From Euryarchaeota archaeon UBA36 (GTDB lineage Archaea; Thermoplasmatota; Poseidoniia; Poseidoniales; Thalassarchaeaceae), in the NCBI GenBank assembly GCA_002496485.1, contig DAJW01000153.1:1-5911 (forward strand): a DNA stretch of 5,911 nucleotides, given 5' to 3'. The notes beneath the pieces are model-generated. The model was not told the origin of the DNA. It worked only from the letters and a program-made list of their open reading frames with translations, and made no database searches. This document shows, piece by piece, positions 1 to 5,911 of this stretch. Both the position numbers and the translations under genes were made by a program. How positions within the stretch are numbered: position 1 is the first letter of the stretch; each line of letters opens with the position of its first letter.

Positions 1-4
1 TCAC

Positions 5-235
5 CTATCTTATATTTACTTTCAAAGCATAACTACCCGGAGATTGTATTTCCAATCTCTTAGCAACTTCAGATCGCTCTGGGTGCATAATAACGACAAG
101 TCCTTGCCAATCTGTGGTAACATGGGATCCTGGACAGTTCATACATTGAGCTGGTTCATTTTTTGAAGGAGGATCTGGAAGAATTCTATAACATTCGGCA
201 CATGCAAAAGGTTGTTTGGCCAAATTATTCACCAT
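5..235 (-). CDS. spt4: Transcription elongation factor Spt4 (RNA polymerase subunit E'', RpoE2)
   Basis: A 76-residue protein recognisable as archaeal Spt4. In the known family, Spt4 binds the NGN domain of Spt5 (the NusG homologue), and the heterodimer clamps RNA polymerase over the DNA to keep elongation processive. The sequence shows a zinc ribbon with C12-x2-C15 and C31-x2-C34. The conserved core TTDWQGLVVI (residues 40-49) follows, then HPERSEVAKRL (51-61), and the typical ending GSYALKV (67-73). The protein is complete: ATG at 233-235 and TAG at 5-7. The start overlaps the end of rpoE1 by 11 bases, which implies translational coupling and one transcript. A GAGG directly abuts the ATG, too close for a normal Shine-Dalgarno, so coupling is the likelier way it is translated. 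The next codon is GTG and is a possible alternative start. The stretch between the two zinc knuckles (15 residues, proline-rich) seems longer than I remember for the family. Identification is firm. Confidence 0.93.
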   Translation of the reverse strand: MVNNLAKQPFACAECYRILPDPPSKNEPAQCMNCPGSHVTTDWQGLVVIMHPERSEVAKRLEIQSPGSYALKVNIR

Positions 236-773
236 CCTCTAACCAATCAAATGACCCTAGGCCATCCATTTTACAGTTGAGACCAATTTTACTGGATCTG
301 GGATCGTTATGATTAATAGATTTAGAAACAATTCTTGAACGAACAAAAGAGCCTTCTGCTATAGCTCGACCTGATTGGGATCCTTCAACTCGCTTAATGC
401 CCAAATTGACTTGAATTGGTTCATCTAGAATCTGAGATTTATGCAATAAGGCTTCCATTGGACCGATTCTTACAAAGGCGCCATATTCTGATACTTCTGA
501 AACTGCTCCATCCACTACCTCATTATTCTCCATTGTGAAAACCAAGGCTTTGAATCTGACATTCTGATATATTGCTCCATCTCCATGGATAATTTTACCC
601 CTTCCTACTGCTTCATGATCGAAAGTTAGGAGGGTGAAATTTTCGTTTTCATCGAAACGGCATTCAAATGCATCATGCGCTAATTCATCAATATGGTCCT
701 CTAACCTTCTTCCTCTACGTATATATTCTGCCGGAATTCGTATAGTATCTTCTCTAGTCTCAAGAGTGTACAT
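225..773 (-). CDS. rpoE1: DNA-directed RNA polymerase subunit Rpo7 (RpoE1, subunit E')
   Basis: A 182-residue protein, normal length for archaeal Rpo7, the homologue of eukaryotic Rpb7. In the family it pairs with Rpo4 (RpoF) to form the polymerase stalk, which binds emerging RNA and helps open-complex formation and processivity. The N-terminal domain (about 1-80) starts MYTLETREDTIRIP and contains the conserved GKIIHGDGAIYQNVRFKALVF block at 59-79. The C-terminal S1 RNA-binding domain (about 81-173) shows the hallmark GAFVRIGPMEALLHKSQI at 98-115, the strand RSRIVSKSI at 145-153 and SSKIGLNCKMDGLG at 160-173. It ends in a short acidic tail (DWLEDGE). The start ATG at 771-773 is supported by a good Shine-Dalgarno on the same strand. 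The stop at 225-227 lies inside spt4, making a two-gene operon. The leader upstream is a strongly foldable GC-rich segment that could affect translation (see the structured region). Confidence 0.96.
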   Translation of the reverse strand: MYTLETREDTIRIPAEYIRRGRRLEDHIDELAHDAFECRFDENENFTLLTFDHEAVGRGKIIHGDGAIYQNVRFKALVFTMENNEVVDGAVSEVSEYGAFVRIGPMEALLHKSQILDEPIQVNLGIKRVEGSQSGRAIAEGSFVRSRIVSKSINHNDPRSSKIGLNCKMDGLGSFDWLEDGE

Positions 774-779
774 TTTTTT

Positions 780-786
780 CCCTCAT
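780..786 (-). promoter_or_regulatory. Shine-Dalgarno site of rpoE1 (ATGAGGG)
   Basis: Read on the minus strand, GAGGG sits six A residues before the rpoE1 ATG, a normal archaeal spacing and a clear match to the 16S rRNA tail complement. It fixes the start of rpoE1. The seven bases ATGAGGG are exactly complementary to CCCTCAT, which reads on the same strand at 963-957. They could therefore be sequestered in a long-range stem in the rpoE1 leader. Confidence 0.75.
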
Positions 787-789
787 CTT

Positions 790-865
790 GGACCACTCTG
801 GGGCATGAGTTTTGAGGGAGAATTCCTCCCGTCCCTCATCAGTCATGCCTCTGGAGGAGAGGTCC
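790..865. repeat. Long imperfect hairpin 1
   Basis: An inverted repeat in three blocks: GGACC (790-794) with GGTCC (861-865), CTC (796-798) with GAG (854-856), and GGGGCATGA (800-808) with TCATGCCTC (843-851), the last with one G-U. The apical part adds a perfect 7-bp stem TGAGGGA (813-819) with TCCCTCA (832-838). An alternative apical stem is GGGAG (816-820) with CTCCC (826-830). The total of about 24 pairs in 76 bases is more than chance normally gives. Confidence 0.6.
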
Positions 866-874
866 TTGAGACTC

Positions 875-923
875 GCCGACCCGCATCTCCGGTATAAGCG
901 CAACGGAGAAGGGGGCTTTCGGC
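875..923. repeat. Hairpin 2 with TATAAG-containing loop
   Basis: The outer stem is GCCGA (875-879) with TCGGC (919-923), continued by CCC (880-882) with GGG (913-915). The inner stem is TCTCCG (886-891) with CGGAGA (904-909), closing a 12-base loop. The loop contains TATAAG, which could also be read as a weak TATA box, but nothing else supports that. Confidence 0.5.
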
Positions 924-925
924 AT

Positions 926-964
926 ACCCTCTAACACATACAGACCGTAGGTCTGAATGAGGGT
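926..964. repeat. Nested hairpin 3 (CAGACC-GTA-GGTCTG inside ACCCTC/GAGGGT)
   Basis: A perfect 6-bp inverted repeat, CAGACC (941-946) and GGTCTG (950-955) with a GTA loop, lies inside a second 6-bp pair, ACCCTC (926-931) with GAGGGT (959-964). The outer pair uses the same bases (959-963) that can pair with 780-784, so the two stems exclude each other. No T-run follows the hairpin on either strand, so it does not look like a simple terminator. Confidence 0.5.
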
Positions 965-1008
965 TTGGTGCGAATGTTCAAGTGGATTTGAAAGCTCATA
1001 GCACTCGG

Positions 1009-1104
1009 ATGATGGTACGCGGCAGTATTGAAAATTTTTTCAGAGCATCAAAAAATTCAATTTTTGTTGTAATAATGTTGGTTATGTCACTTTCCCCTCT
1101 TGCA
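1009..1104 (+). other. Signal peptide region of the surface protein
   Basis: Residues 1-32 have a basic N-region (R4, R12, K15), then a hydrophobic core SIFVVIMLVMSLSPLA (17-32), then NN and an acidic linker. This is the pattern of a Sec signal peptide with cleavage near A32. Without cleavage it could act as an N-terminal anchor. The exact cleavage point is uncertain because the -3 residue is proline. Confidence 0.75.
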
Positions 1105-4100
1105 AATAATTTTGAAATTTTCATTGATGATACGCAGAAAATTGATTATACTGATTCAGAAGATAACGTATGGGTAGATGGTTCGCAGCCATGGCCACAA
1201 TTTGGTAGGACCTCTACAAGATTGGCCGATGTCCCAGATCATAGTACCGAAGGAGGGGCAGGACTTGGGATGCCAAAAGATGCAGAAACGCTTCTTTCCA
1301 TTACAGAACCTTCAATCAATTGGGAATTTGGTTCCTACTCCATTGGGACTGATGCTTTGGGCACCCCTATTGCAGACTTTAGAAATTCGATTGAAGTAGA
1401 TGGAGTGGCTGAAGAGAGGTGTGGAAATAATTCTTTATTTTCGATTATCATTCAAACGGAAGATATTCAGGGTGGTGAAAGGAGTTTCTTGAAGATTGTG
1501 GAAGGAGAGGATGCGGATTTAGCTTGGCGAGTGGATTTAGGAGAGACAGAGAAAATAAAAGCGACCCCAAGTGTAGTAGATATCAATCTAGATGGAAAGC
1601 CGGAAATAATTGTGGTATATGATGCATCAGGAAATTTATACATCGATGCTTGGTCTCCTAGGCTGTATTGTTCTGTAACTGGTTGGCAAGTCAGTGGGCA
1701 TTCAATGGAGCTTTTATGGACTTTAAGTGATGAAGAATTGAGAATCAGTAGTGATGATGGCCCATACACAGCAGCCGTCCTTGGTAATCACAAACCAACT
1801 ACTCAACCACTTCTAGCTGATTTGGACTTAGATGGTGATGCGGAGTTGGTTATAGCTGCAATTAATGAAATTACAGAAGAACCAACCATATTTGCTATAC
1901 CTCTGCAAATCAATGGCACCCCCAATAAGTTATGGGAAATTAGTTTAGACAAGGGTAGTCATCCATCTGATCCTGCTTTTGTACAAACGGATGAAAATAC
2001 GGGATTCATATTTTTAACTACCATAGAGATAGAGAATGGGGCCATGTGGTTGTGGAAAATTGAATCATCTACAGGTGATTCTAACTGGGAAGGAGGTTTT
2101 CCCCTAAATAATCTAGATGGTGGCACTAATAGTCCCCATATTAGATTGCCCGGACCAATAATTGCCAATCTAGACTCAGATACTGACTCAGAGATAATTG
2201 TAACAATTCCTAGTGATGCAGATGGTTCCTCGTCTGCAGATGGAGCGGAATTTAGAGCACTTGAAATCGATAATGGATCAGAAATTTGGAGTTTTGAAGC
2301 ATCGAATGGTTTTGCTGATGCCCCTCCCAGCGTAATCGATACTGATTTCGATGGTGAACATGATAGAGTGTGTTGGGTAACTTGGTGGCAGAATACATTC
2401 CAGACATCGAGAACGGGTGTGACTGGATGTCATGATGTTGGGAGTGGCAACCCTGATGAAATTTGGAGCAGGGAAATAGATGGAAGTAGTGGGACACTTA
2501 ATGATGAAATTGCAGTTTCTGCCCCTACATGGATGGAAATTGATGGAGAAGAAGGTCCAGAATTATTAGTAGCATTTGGTCGTTCATTATGGGCATTTGA
2601 TGGAGAATTTGGGACCACAGCGGGAATTAATGAAGCTTGGAGTCAGGAAATTGAACTTAGTCACAGGACATGGTCATCTCCATCTTTAGCAGATATGGAT
2701 GGTGATGCGACCTTGGATTTAGTAATTGGAAGTATGGTAATTTCTGTTTCGAGGCCAGATGTAAGACCACTAATGGATGGTAAAGGCATTGAGTTCAATC
2801 CTAGCTCCCCAAATGCGGGAGAAGAAGTAACAGTGAATGTATTCATTGAAAATGCAGGAACTGCTGGAACTGAAGAGAATACAGAAGTAGTATTAATGGC
2901 GAATGGGGAAGAAATTGCAAGAAGGATGGTGGCAAATTTAGAACCAGTAGGTCCATCTGGAAATGGGGTTTTTTCATCATTTAGTGCTGAGTGGTCAGGA
3001 GGATTAGGGGAGCATAATTTCAAATTAATTTTGGACCCTTTTGGAAATATAACTCAAACACGCATAGACAACGATATAATGTTCAAGAAGCTAATCATTG
3101 TACCGACTTTTAATGCGTCTTTTGAGATGTCGACCGACCCAACAAGAGTTAATCCTGGTGATGATGAAATAGTAAATTTCAATATTAGATCTACCGGAAG
3201 ATTGGCAGGCCAATGGAGTTTAGAGGTAGATGATTCTAGCCTTCCATCGGATTGGACATGGATTGATAGGACTCCAGGTGGGATAGAAAATATAGCAATA
3301 GGAGTAGGGGAATTATGGAATCCCAGCATTCAGATATTTGCCCCAGAGAGTGCCCTTGGAACAGATTCTGGATTTTTGGGACTTACTCTAGTCTTGGATG
3401 AAGATGAGAATATCAGCATATCTTATAATCTCCCTGTCGAGGCAAATCGGACTAGAGGATTATCTATCAGAGGTCCTGATGGTACTGCTTCAAGCACTGG
3501 ATATGGACTTGTTGGAGGGCAAGCTAGGGCGTGGATTATTGTAGAAAATCTAGGGAATGCTGAAGAAAATCCTATCTCTCTTTCATGGGACAGTACTGAT
3601 TGGGGGCCCGAATTAACGTTACACGATTCGTTTGGTGATGAAATTAATTCTCCTGTATTGGGCCCTGGAGAATCTAAAGAAATGACAGTTAGAATCGTAA
3701 TACCGGATAATCAAGAGGTTGGATCGGAAGTCTCCACTCCCCTTTCAATGTGTGTGGGGATGGGCGAAGAAAGGCAGTGTAGTGAAATAACGATTAATTT
3801 TGTTTCTACAGGAATAATCATGTTACCTTCGCATCAAAGATCAGTACCATCAACCGGATTAAATTGGGAAATTGTTGCAGATATGCCCCTCTCAAGTAGT
3901 AATCTTAGTTGGTCAATTTCTGAAGCGGGAATGGCAATTCCTGGATGGACTTGGGAGTCAAGCGGAGCAGTTGCAATAGAGGGTGATACATTGAAAATAA
4001 TAGGTGAAAGTGGCGAAAGAGTAAATGGGACATTATCGTTAAATTTGCCAAACAATGCTCCACCTGCGTTTCATTCATTTTCTGAAACAACCAGTCAAAA

Positions 4101-5911
4101 TATAGGTTTTTCACTATCTTTTTCTATCGAAATATTACAAATTCACAGAGCCGGTTTGGAGATAACATATCCTGAAATTCAACCTTTCCTATTAGATGTT
4201 CGAGAGTCAGAAGTAGCCATACTAAGATTGGAAAATAACGGTAATGGATTGGATTCTTATGATTTATCATATGAAATAATTACCGATGAAAATCTCACAG
4301 AAGACCCGGGAATTGAAATTTACTTTTCTAGTAATCCAATTTCTCTTAGCGCGGGAAGTCTTCAAACTGTCCCGTTAACTATCATAATGCCAGAAAATAC
4401 TCCAGCGAGGATTCCAATAAGAGTATTATTCATCATGACTTCTGCGGGAAATAGTAGTATTTCAGATAGTAAGGAAATAATTTTTGAAGTTACTCAAGAT
4501 CATCGTTGGGAAATTAGTGAAGATTTGAATGATAAGAAATTCATTATACTTCCCAATGTGGAGACTAATTTCTCAATATCGGCGAAGAATATAGGGAACA
4601 TAGAAGATGATTTGACTATAGTTACTGAAATAGAATTGGACAAAGTAAATGGCGATAGTTCAGTCGGTTGGGCTAGTAACGGTAGTTCAAAAAATGGTAT
4701 AAAAGTAAATCAAACTATGAATTTTACAGTGATGACATTCGTTCCAGAAGGTGCATGGAATGCATCAAAAATGAATGTAAAACTAACTGCATTGGCGAGA
4801 GGAGAGGAAGTTTGGAATTCTAGTTTTACGGTTGAAGTAGGTAGACTATCGGGTTGGAAGGTTATGTCAAATAATGCCAAACTAGAAATTTCGGAAAATG
4901 GTTCGATAGTCGAATTAAGATTACATCAGAAAGGTAATGCACCTAGTATTCCATTTGTCTCTAGTTATATTGTTGGAGATAATGGATGGTTAATTGGAGA
5001 TATTGGAGATTTAGCCGAGGTAAATCCGGGGGATTCTATTCCTTTATTTTTGAATATAACTCCTAGTATAGATGCAATACATGGTAAATCTGTTGATTTA
5101 TTTGTAAGAGTTAGAGAAGGTAATTCAGCTGCATTGATTGAAATTTCGCTTCCATTAAGAGTTGAAGAAATACAAAAATTCGATATCAATAATGATAATG
5201 GAAATGAATGGCCTATTTCTGATGAAGGTGGATTCTCTTACATTTCTATAGAAAATCAAGGGAATTCTCCAACTACAATTGAATTTGAGATTATTGGACT
5301 AAAGGAAGGATGGGAAATTTTGGGGGCCAGTGAAATGGTTCTTGGTGTTAGTGAGATTAGGGGACTTCCAATAGAAATTATTCCGCCGAATGACTGGGAT
5401 GGGAGTGATGTTGAATTTACTGTTATTGCTCGAGACTTTGTTGGCAATGTAAAACAATTAGAAGTTGTATCGAGAACTAGTAATTACTCATGGGGCACAC
5501 ATCCTATCATCACTGGCATGATTGGCGATGAAGTGGCAATAAATATTCATGGAGCCACTTCTGAAACAATAGTTTTAGATTCGCAAAATGGAATATTGGA
5601 ATGGTCTGAAAGAGGCTGGATTTTGCCGATAATTGGGAACCTATCGGGCATTCTAACGATTGATGGGGATGTTGAACTGAAGTATTTTATTTGGGGTTAT
5701 GATATTCCTTCTAGAGTAGTATTTTGTCAAATAAAAGGTGATTTGGGAAATATTGAGGCTAATTGTAATTTTCTAAATGGGAGTATAGATTTTGAATTTG
5801 GAGCATATCTTATCGGGGATGATGGTTCGATAATAGACAGTGAATTTGGAGTAGTACCTAGAAATACTACAATGCAAATAAATCTAAGTTCTGAAGGTTG
5901 GAATCCGGAAG
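1009..5911 (+). CDS. Giant secreted/surface protein: signal segment, beta-propeller, Ig-like repeat array (partial, C-terminus missing)
   Basis: The frame is open without a stop from the TGA at 958-960 to the window end, giving at least 1634 residues from the ATG at 1009. A second ATG follows at 1012, and GTG 982 and TTG 988 are possible but weaker starts. No clear Shine-Dalgarno is present, so a leaderless or unusual start is possible. In order, I see a signal segment (1-32), an acidic linker (about 33-59), a propeller-like domain opening with PWPQFGR (61-67) and running to about 575, and a CARDB/NEW3-like Ig-type array from about 590 onward. It has only eight cysteines, in four close or domain-local pairs, and many N-x-S/T sequons, as expected for an exported glycosylated archaeal protein. 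The likely place is the cell surface or medium, with an adhesive or ligand-binding role. No protease, glycosidase or other catalytic motif is evident. From memory it resembles very large secreted proteins of Marine Group II, but I could not check this. The exact function is unknown. Confidence 0.9.
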   Translation, partial: MMVRGSIENFFRASKNSIFVVIMLVMSLSPLANNFEIFIDDTQKIDYTDSEDNVWVDGSQPWPQFGRTSTRLADVPDHSTEGGAGLGMPKDAETLLSITEPSINWEFGSYSIGTDALGTPIADFRNSIEVDGVAEERCGNNSLFSIIIQTEDIQGGERSFLKIVEGEDADLAWRVDLGETEKIKATPSVVDINLDGKPEIIVVYDASGNLYIDAWSPRLYCSVTGWQVSGHSMELLWTLSDEELRISSDDGPYTAAVLGNHKPTTQPLLADLDLDGDAELVIAAINEITEEPTIFAIPLQINGTPNKLWEISLDKGSHPSDPAFVQTDENTGFIFLTTIEIENGAMWLWKIESSTGDSNWEGGFPLNNLDGGTNSPHIRLPGPIIANLDSDTDSEIIVTIPSDADGSSSADGAEFRALEIDNGSEIWSFEASNGFADAPPSVIDTDFDGEHDRVCWVTWWQNTFQTSRTGVTGCHDVGSGNPDEIWSREIDGSSGTLNDEIAVSAPTWMEIDGEEGPELLVAFGRSLWAFDGEFGTTAGINEAWSQEIELSHRTWSSPSLADMDGDATLDLVIGSMVISVSRPDVRPLMDGKGIEFNPSSPNAGEEVTVNVFIENAGTAGTEENTEVVLMANGEEIARRMVANLEPVGPSGNGVFSSFSAEWSGGLGEHNFKLILDPFGNITQTRIDNDIMFKKLIIVPTFNASFEMSTDPTRVNPGDDEIVNFNIRSTGRLAGQWSLEVDDSSLPSDWTWIDRTPGGIENIAIGVGELWNPSIQIFAPESALGTDSGFLGLTLVLDEDENISISYNLPVEANRTRGLSIRGPDGTASSTGYGLVGGQARAWIIVENLGNAEENPISLSWDSTDWGPELTLHDSFGDEINSPVLGPGESKEMTVRIVIPDNQEVGSEVSTPLSMCVGMGEERQCSEITINFVSTGIIMLPSHQRSVPSTGLNWEIVADMPLSSSNLSWSISEAGMAIPGWTWESSGAVAIEGDTLKIIGESGERVNGTLSLNLPNNAPPAFHSFSETTSQNIGFSLSFSIEILQIHRAGLEITYPEIQPFLLDVRESEVAILRLENNGNGLDSYDLSYEIITDENLTEDPGIEIYFSSNPISLSAGSLQTVPLTIIMPENTPARIPIRVLFIMTSAGNSSISDSKEIIFEVTQDHRWEISEDLNDKKFIILPNVETNFSISAKNIGNIEDDLTIVTEIELDKVNGDSSVGWASNGSSKNGIKVNQTMNFTVMTFVPEGAWNASKMNVKLTALARGEEVWNSSFTVEVGRLSGWKVMSNNAKLEISENGSIVELRLHQKGNAPSIPFVSSYIVGDNGWLIGDIGDLAEVNPGDSIPLFLNITPSIDAIHGKSVDLFVRVREGNSAALIEISLPLRVEEIQKFDINNDNGNEWPISDEGGFSYISIENQGNSPTTIEFEIIGLKEGWEILGASEMVLGVSEIRGLPIEIIPPNDWDGSDVEFTVIARDFVGNVKQLEVVSRTSNYSWGTHPIITGMIGDEVAINIHGATSETIVLDSQNGILEWSERGWILPIIGNLSGILTIDGDVELKYFIWGYDIPSRVVFCQIKGDLGNIEANCNFLNGSIDFEFGAYLIGDDGSIIDSEFGVVPRNTTMQINLSSEGWNPE
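1186..2733 (+). other. Beta-propeller-like domain with FG-GAP/VCBS-type calcium loops
   Basis: Covers residues about 60-575. The opening WPQFGR resembles the first strand of PQQ-type and related propellers. Trp-centred strands recur as LAW (173), LLW (237), KLW (309), WLW (347-349), EIW (427), EIW (486) and LWAFDG (527-532). They alternate with acidic loops: D191-INLDGKPE, D271-LDLDGDAE, N387-LDSDTDSE, D444-TDFDGEHD, E510-IDGEEGPE and D562-MDGDATLD. Such DxDxDG loops bind calcium in integrin-alpha and FG-GAP propellers. Seven or eight blades are plausible, but the blade count is an inference from spacing. Confidence 0.7.
2776..5508 (+). repeat. Array of about eight Ig-like (CARDB/NEW3-type) protein repeats, period about 115 residues
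   Basis: From residue about 590 the protein is all beta-strand-like, with a recurring turn of the form (E/K)N-x-G-(N/T): IENAGT near 615, RSTGR near 729, VENLGN near 847, a degenerate one near 957, LENNGN near 1076, KNIGN near 1194, QKGN near 1308 and IENQGN near 1416. The spacing is 108-119 residues. Before the turn there is usually a G-rich or P-G loop and hydrophobic strands. After it comes a strand ending in a PxxxxxG-type segment. This is how CARDB and NEW3-like beta-sandwich domains look. Such stalks hold binding domains away from the cell. The array may continue beyond 5508 with a weak unit near residue 1515. The units are diverged at DNA level; I saw no exact DNA repeats. Confidence 0.65.

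Larger units (their letters stand above)
780..964. ncRNA. Candidate structured RNA or structured leader between divergent genes, family unknown
   Basis: This non-coding segment is about 56% GC in an AT-rich window, and GC islands of this kind often mark structured RNA in AT-rich genomes. Reading the plus strand by eye gives an outer 7-bp stem CCCTCAT (780-786) with ATGAGGG (957-963). It encloses three hairpins at 790-865, 875-923 and 941-955, a four-way-junction-like layout. I see no tRNA T-loop, no 5S rRNA core, no SRP helix 8 motif, no RNase P conserved GAGGAAAGTCC-type block and no B12, TPP or FMN riboswitch box, so I assign no family. Orientation is unresolved. One pair, G801 with T850, would be G-U on the plus strand but A-C on the minus strand, which weakly favours plus. 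The overlap with the rpoE1 Shine-Dalgarno instead favours a minus-strand leader role. No folding energy was computed. Confidence 0.42.

Noticed and set aside
634..897. Plus-strand frame of 87 codons
   Set aside because: It lies mostly antisense to the well-supported rpoE1 and the hairpin region, and its translation has no recognisable domain.
891..898. TATAAG as an archaeal TATA box for the plus-strand gene, or its complement CTTATA for rpoE1
   Set aside because: It sits in the loop of a well-paired hairpin, has no clear purine-rich BRE beside it and only partly matches the TATA consensus. It is possible, but not supportable as a called promoter.
941..955. CAGACC-GTA-GGTCTG as a transcription terminator or as a dyad operator
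   Set aside because: No T-run follows on either strand, so termination is unlikely. An operator role cannot be excluded but has no support beyond the symmetry.
866..964. tRNA, 5S rRNA, or SRP RNA fragment; GGGGGCTTTCGG near 911 looked faintly like an archaeal SRP Alu domain
   Set aside because: The UGUAA-type motif is missing, no helix 8 with its conserved loop follows before the coding sequence begins, and no T-loop or 5S core is present on either strand.
974..991. Five-codon upstream reading frame (ATG to TGA) with GGTG just before it
   Set aside because: So short a frame arises easily by chance and nothing else in the sequence supports its translation.
2661..3023. Minus-strand frame of 120 codons inside the giant gene (and similar ones at 1467-1769, 3054-3329, 3834-4055 and 4965-5189)
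   Set aside because: They are antisense shadows: low-complexity Ser/Pro/Ile-rich translations, no ribosome-binding site, and the opposite strand is one continuous, domain-consistent frame.

Overview
The window comes from an archaeon. Two small genes on the minus strand at the left edge encode the RNA polymerase stalk subunit Rpo7 (RpoE1) and the transcription elongation factor Spt4 (RpoE2). This adjacent pair is a typical archaeal and euryarchaeal arrangement. The AT-rich coding sequence, and the very large secreted protein next door, fit a planktonic Thermoplasmatota archaeon such as Marine Group II (Poseidoniales) or Marine Group III. That lineage call is inferred from gene content and composition; no marker was searched.

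Layout. Bases 5-773 (minus) hold rpoE1 followed by spt4, overlapping by 11 bases and probably co-transcribed. Bases 774-1008 are a divergent intergenic region. It is clearly GC-richer (about 56% by hand count over 781-960) than the flanking genes (roughly 27-48% in sampled 60-base blocks). It can fold into several strong hairpins and carries an inverted repeat of the rpoE1 ribosome-binding site. From 1009 to the window end (plus) a single frame stays open for 1634 codons and runs off the edge. I translated it fully and found no stop.

The large protein starts with a hydrophobic signal segment. A beta-propeller-like domain follows (residues about 60-575) with Trp-containing strands and six acidic DxDxDG-type calcium-binding loops. 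After it comes a long array of Ig-like/CARDB/NEW3-like beta-sandwich units spaced about 115 residues apart. It is best described as a giant cell-surface or secreted modular protein, probably for adhesion or binding. No catalytic site is visible and its C-terminal anchor lies outside the window.

The two halves share no obvious pathway: one side is core transcription machinery, the other the cell surface. The least explained part is the structured GC-rich segment between them. It could be an independent RNA, a leader of rpoE1-spt4 that controls access to the ribosome-binding site, or a 5' leader of the surface-protein gene.
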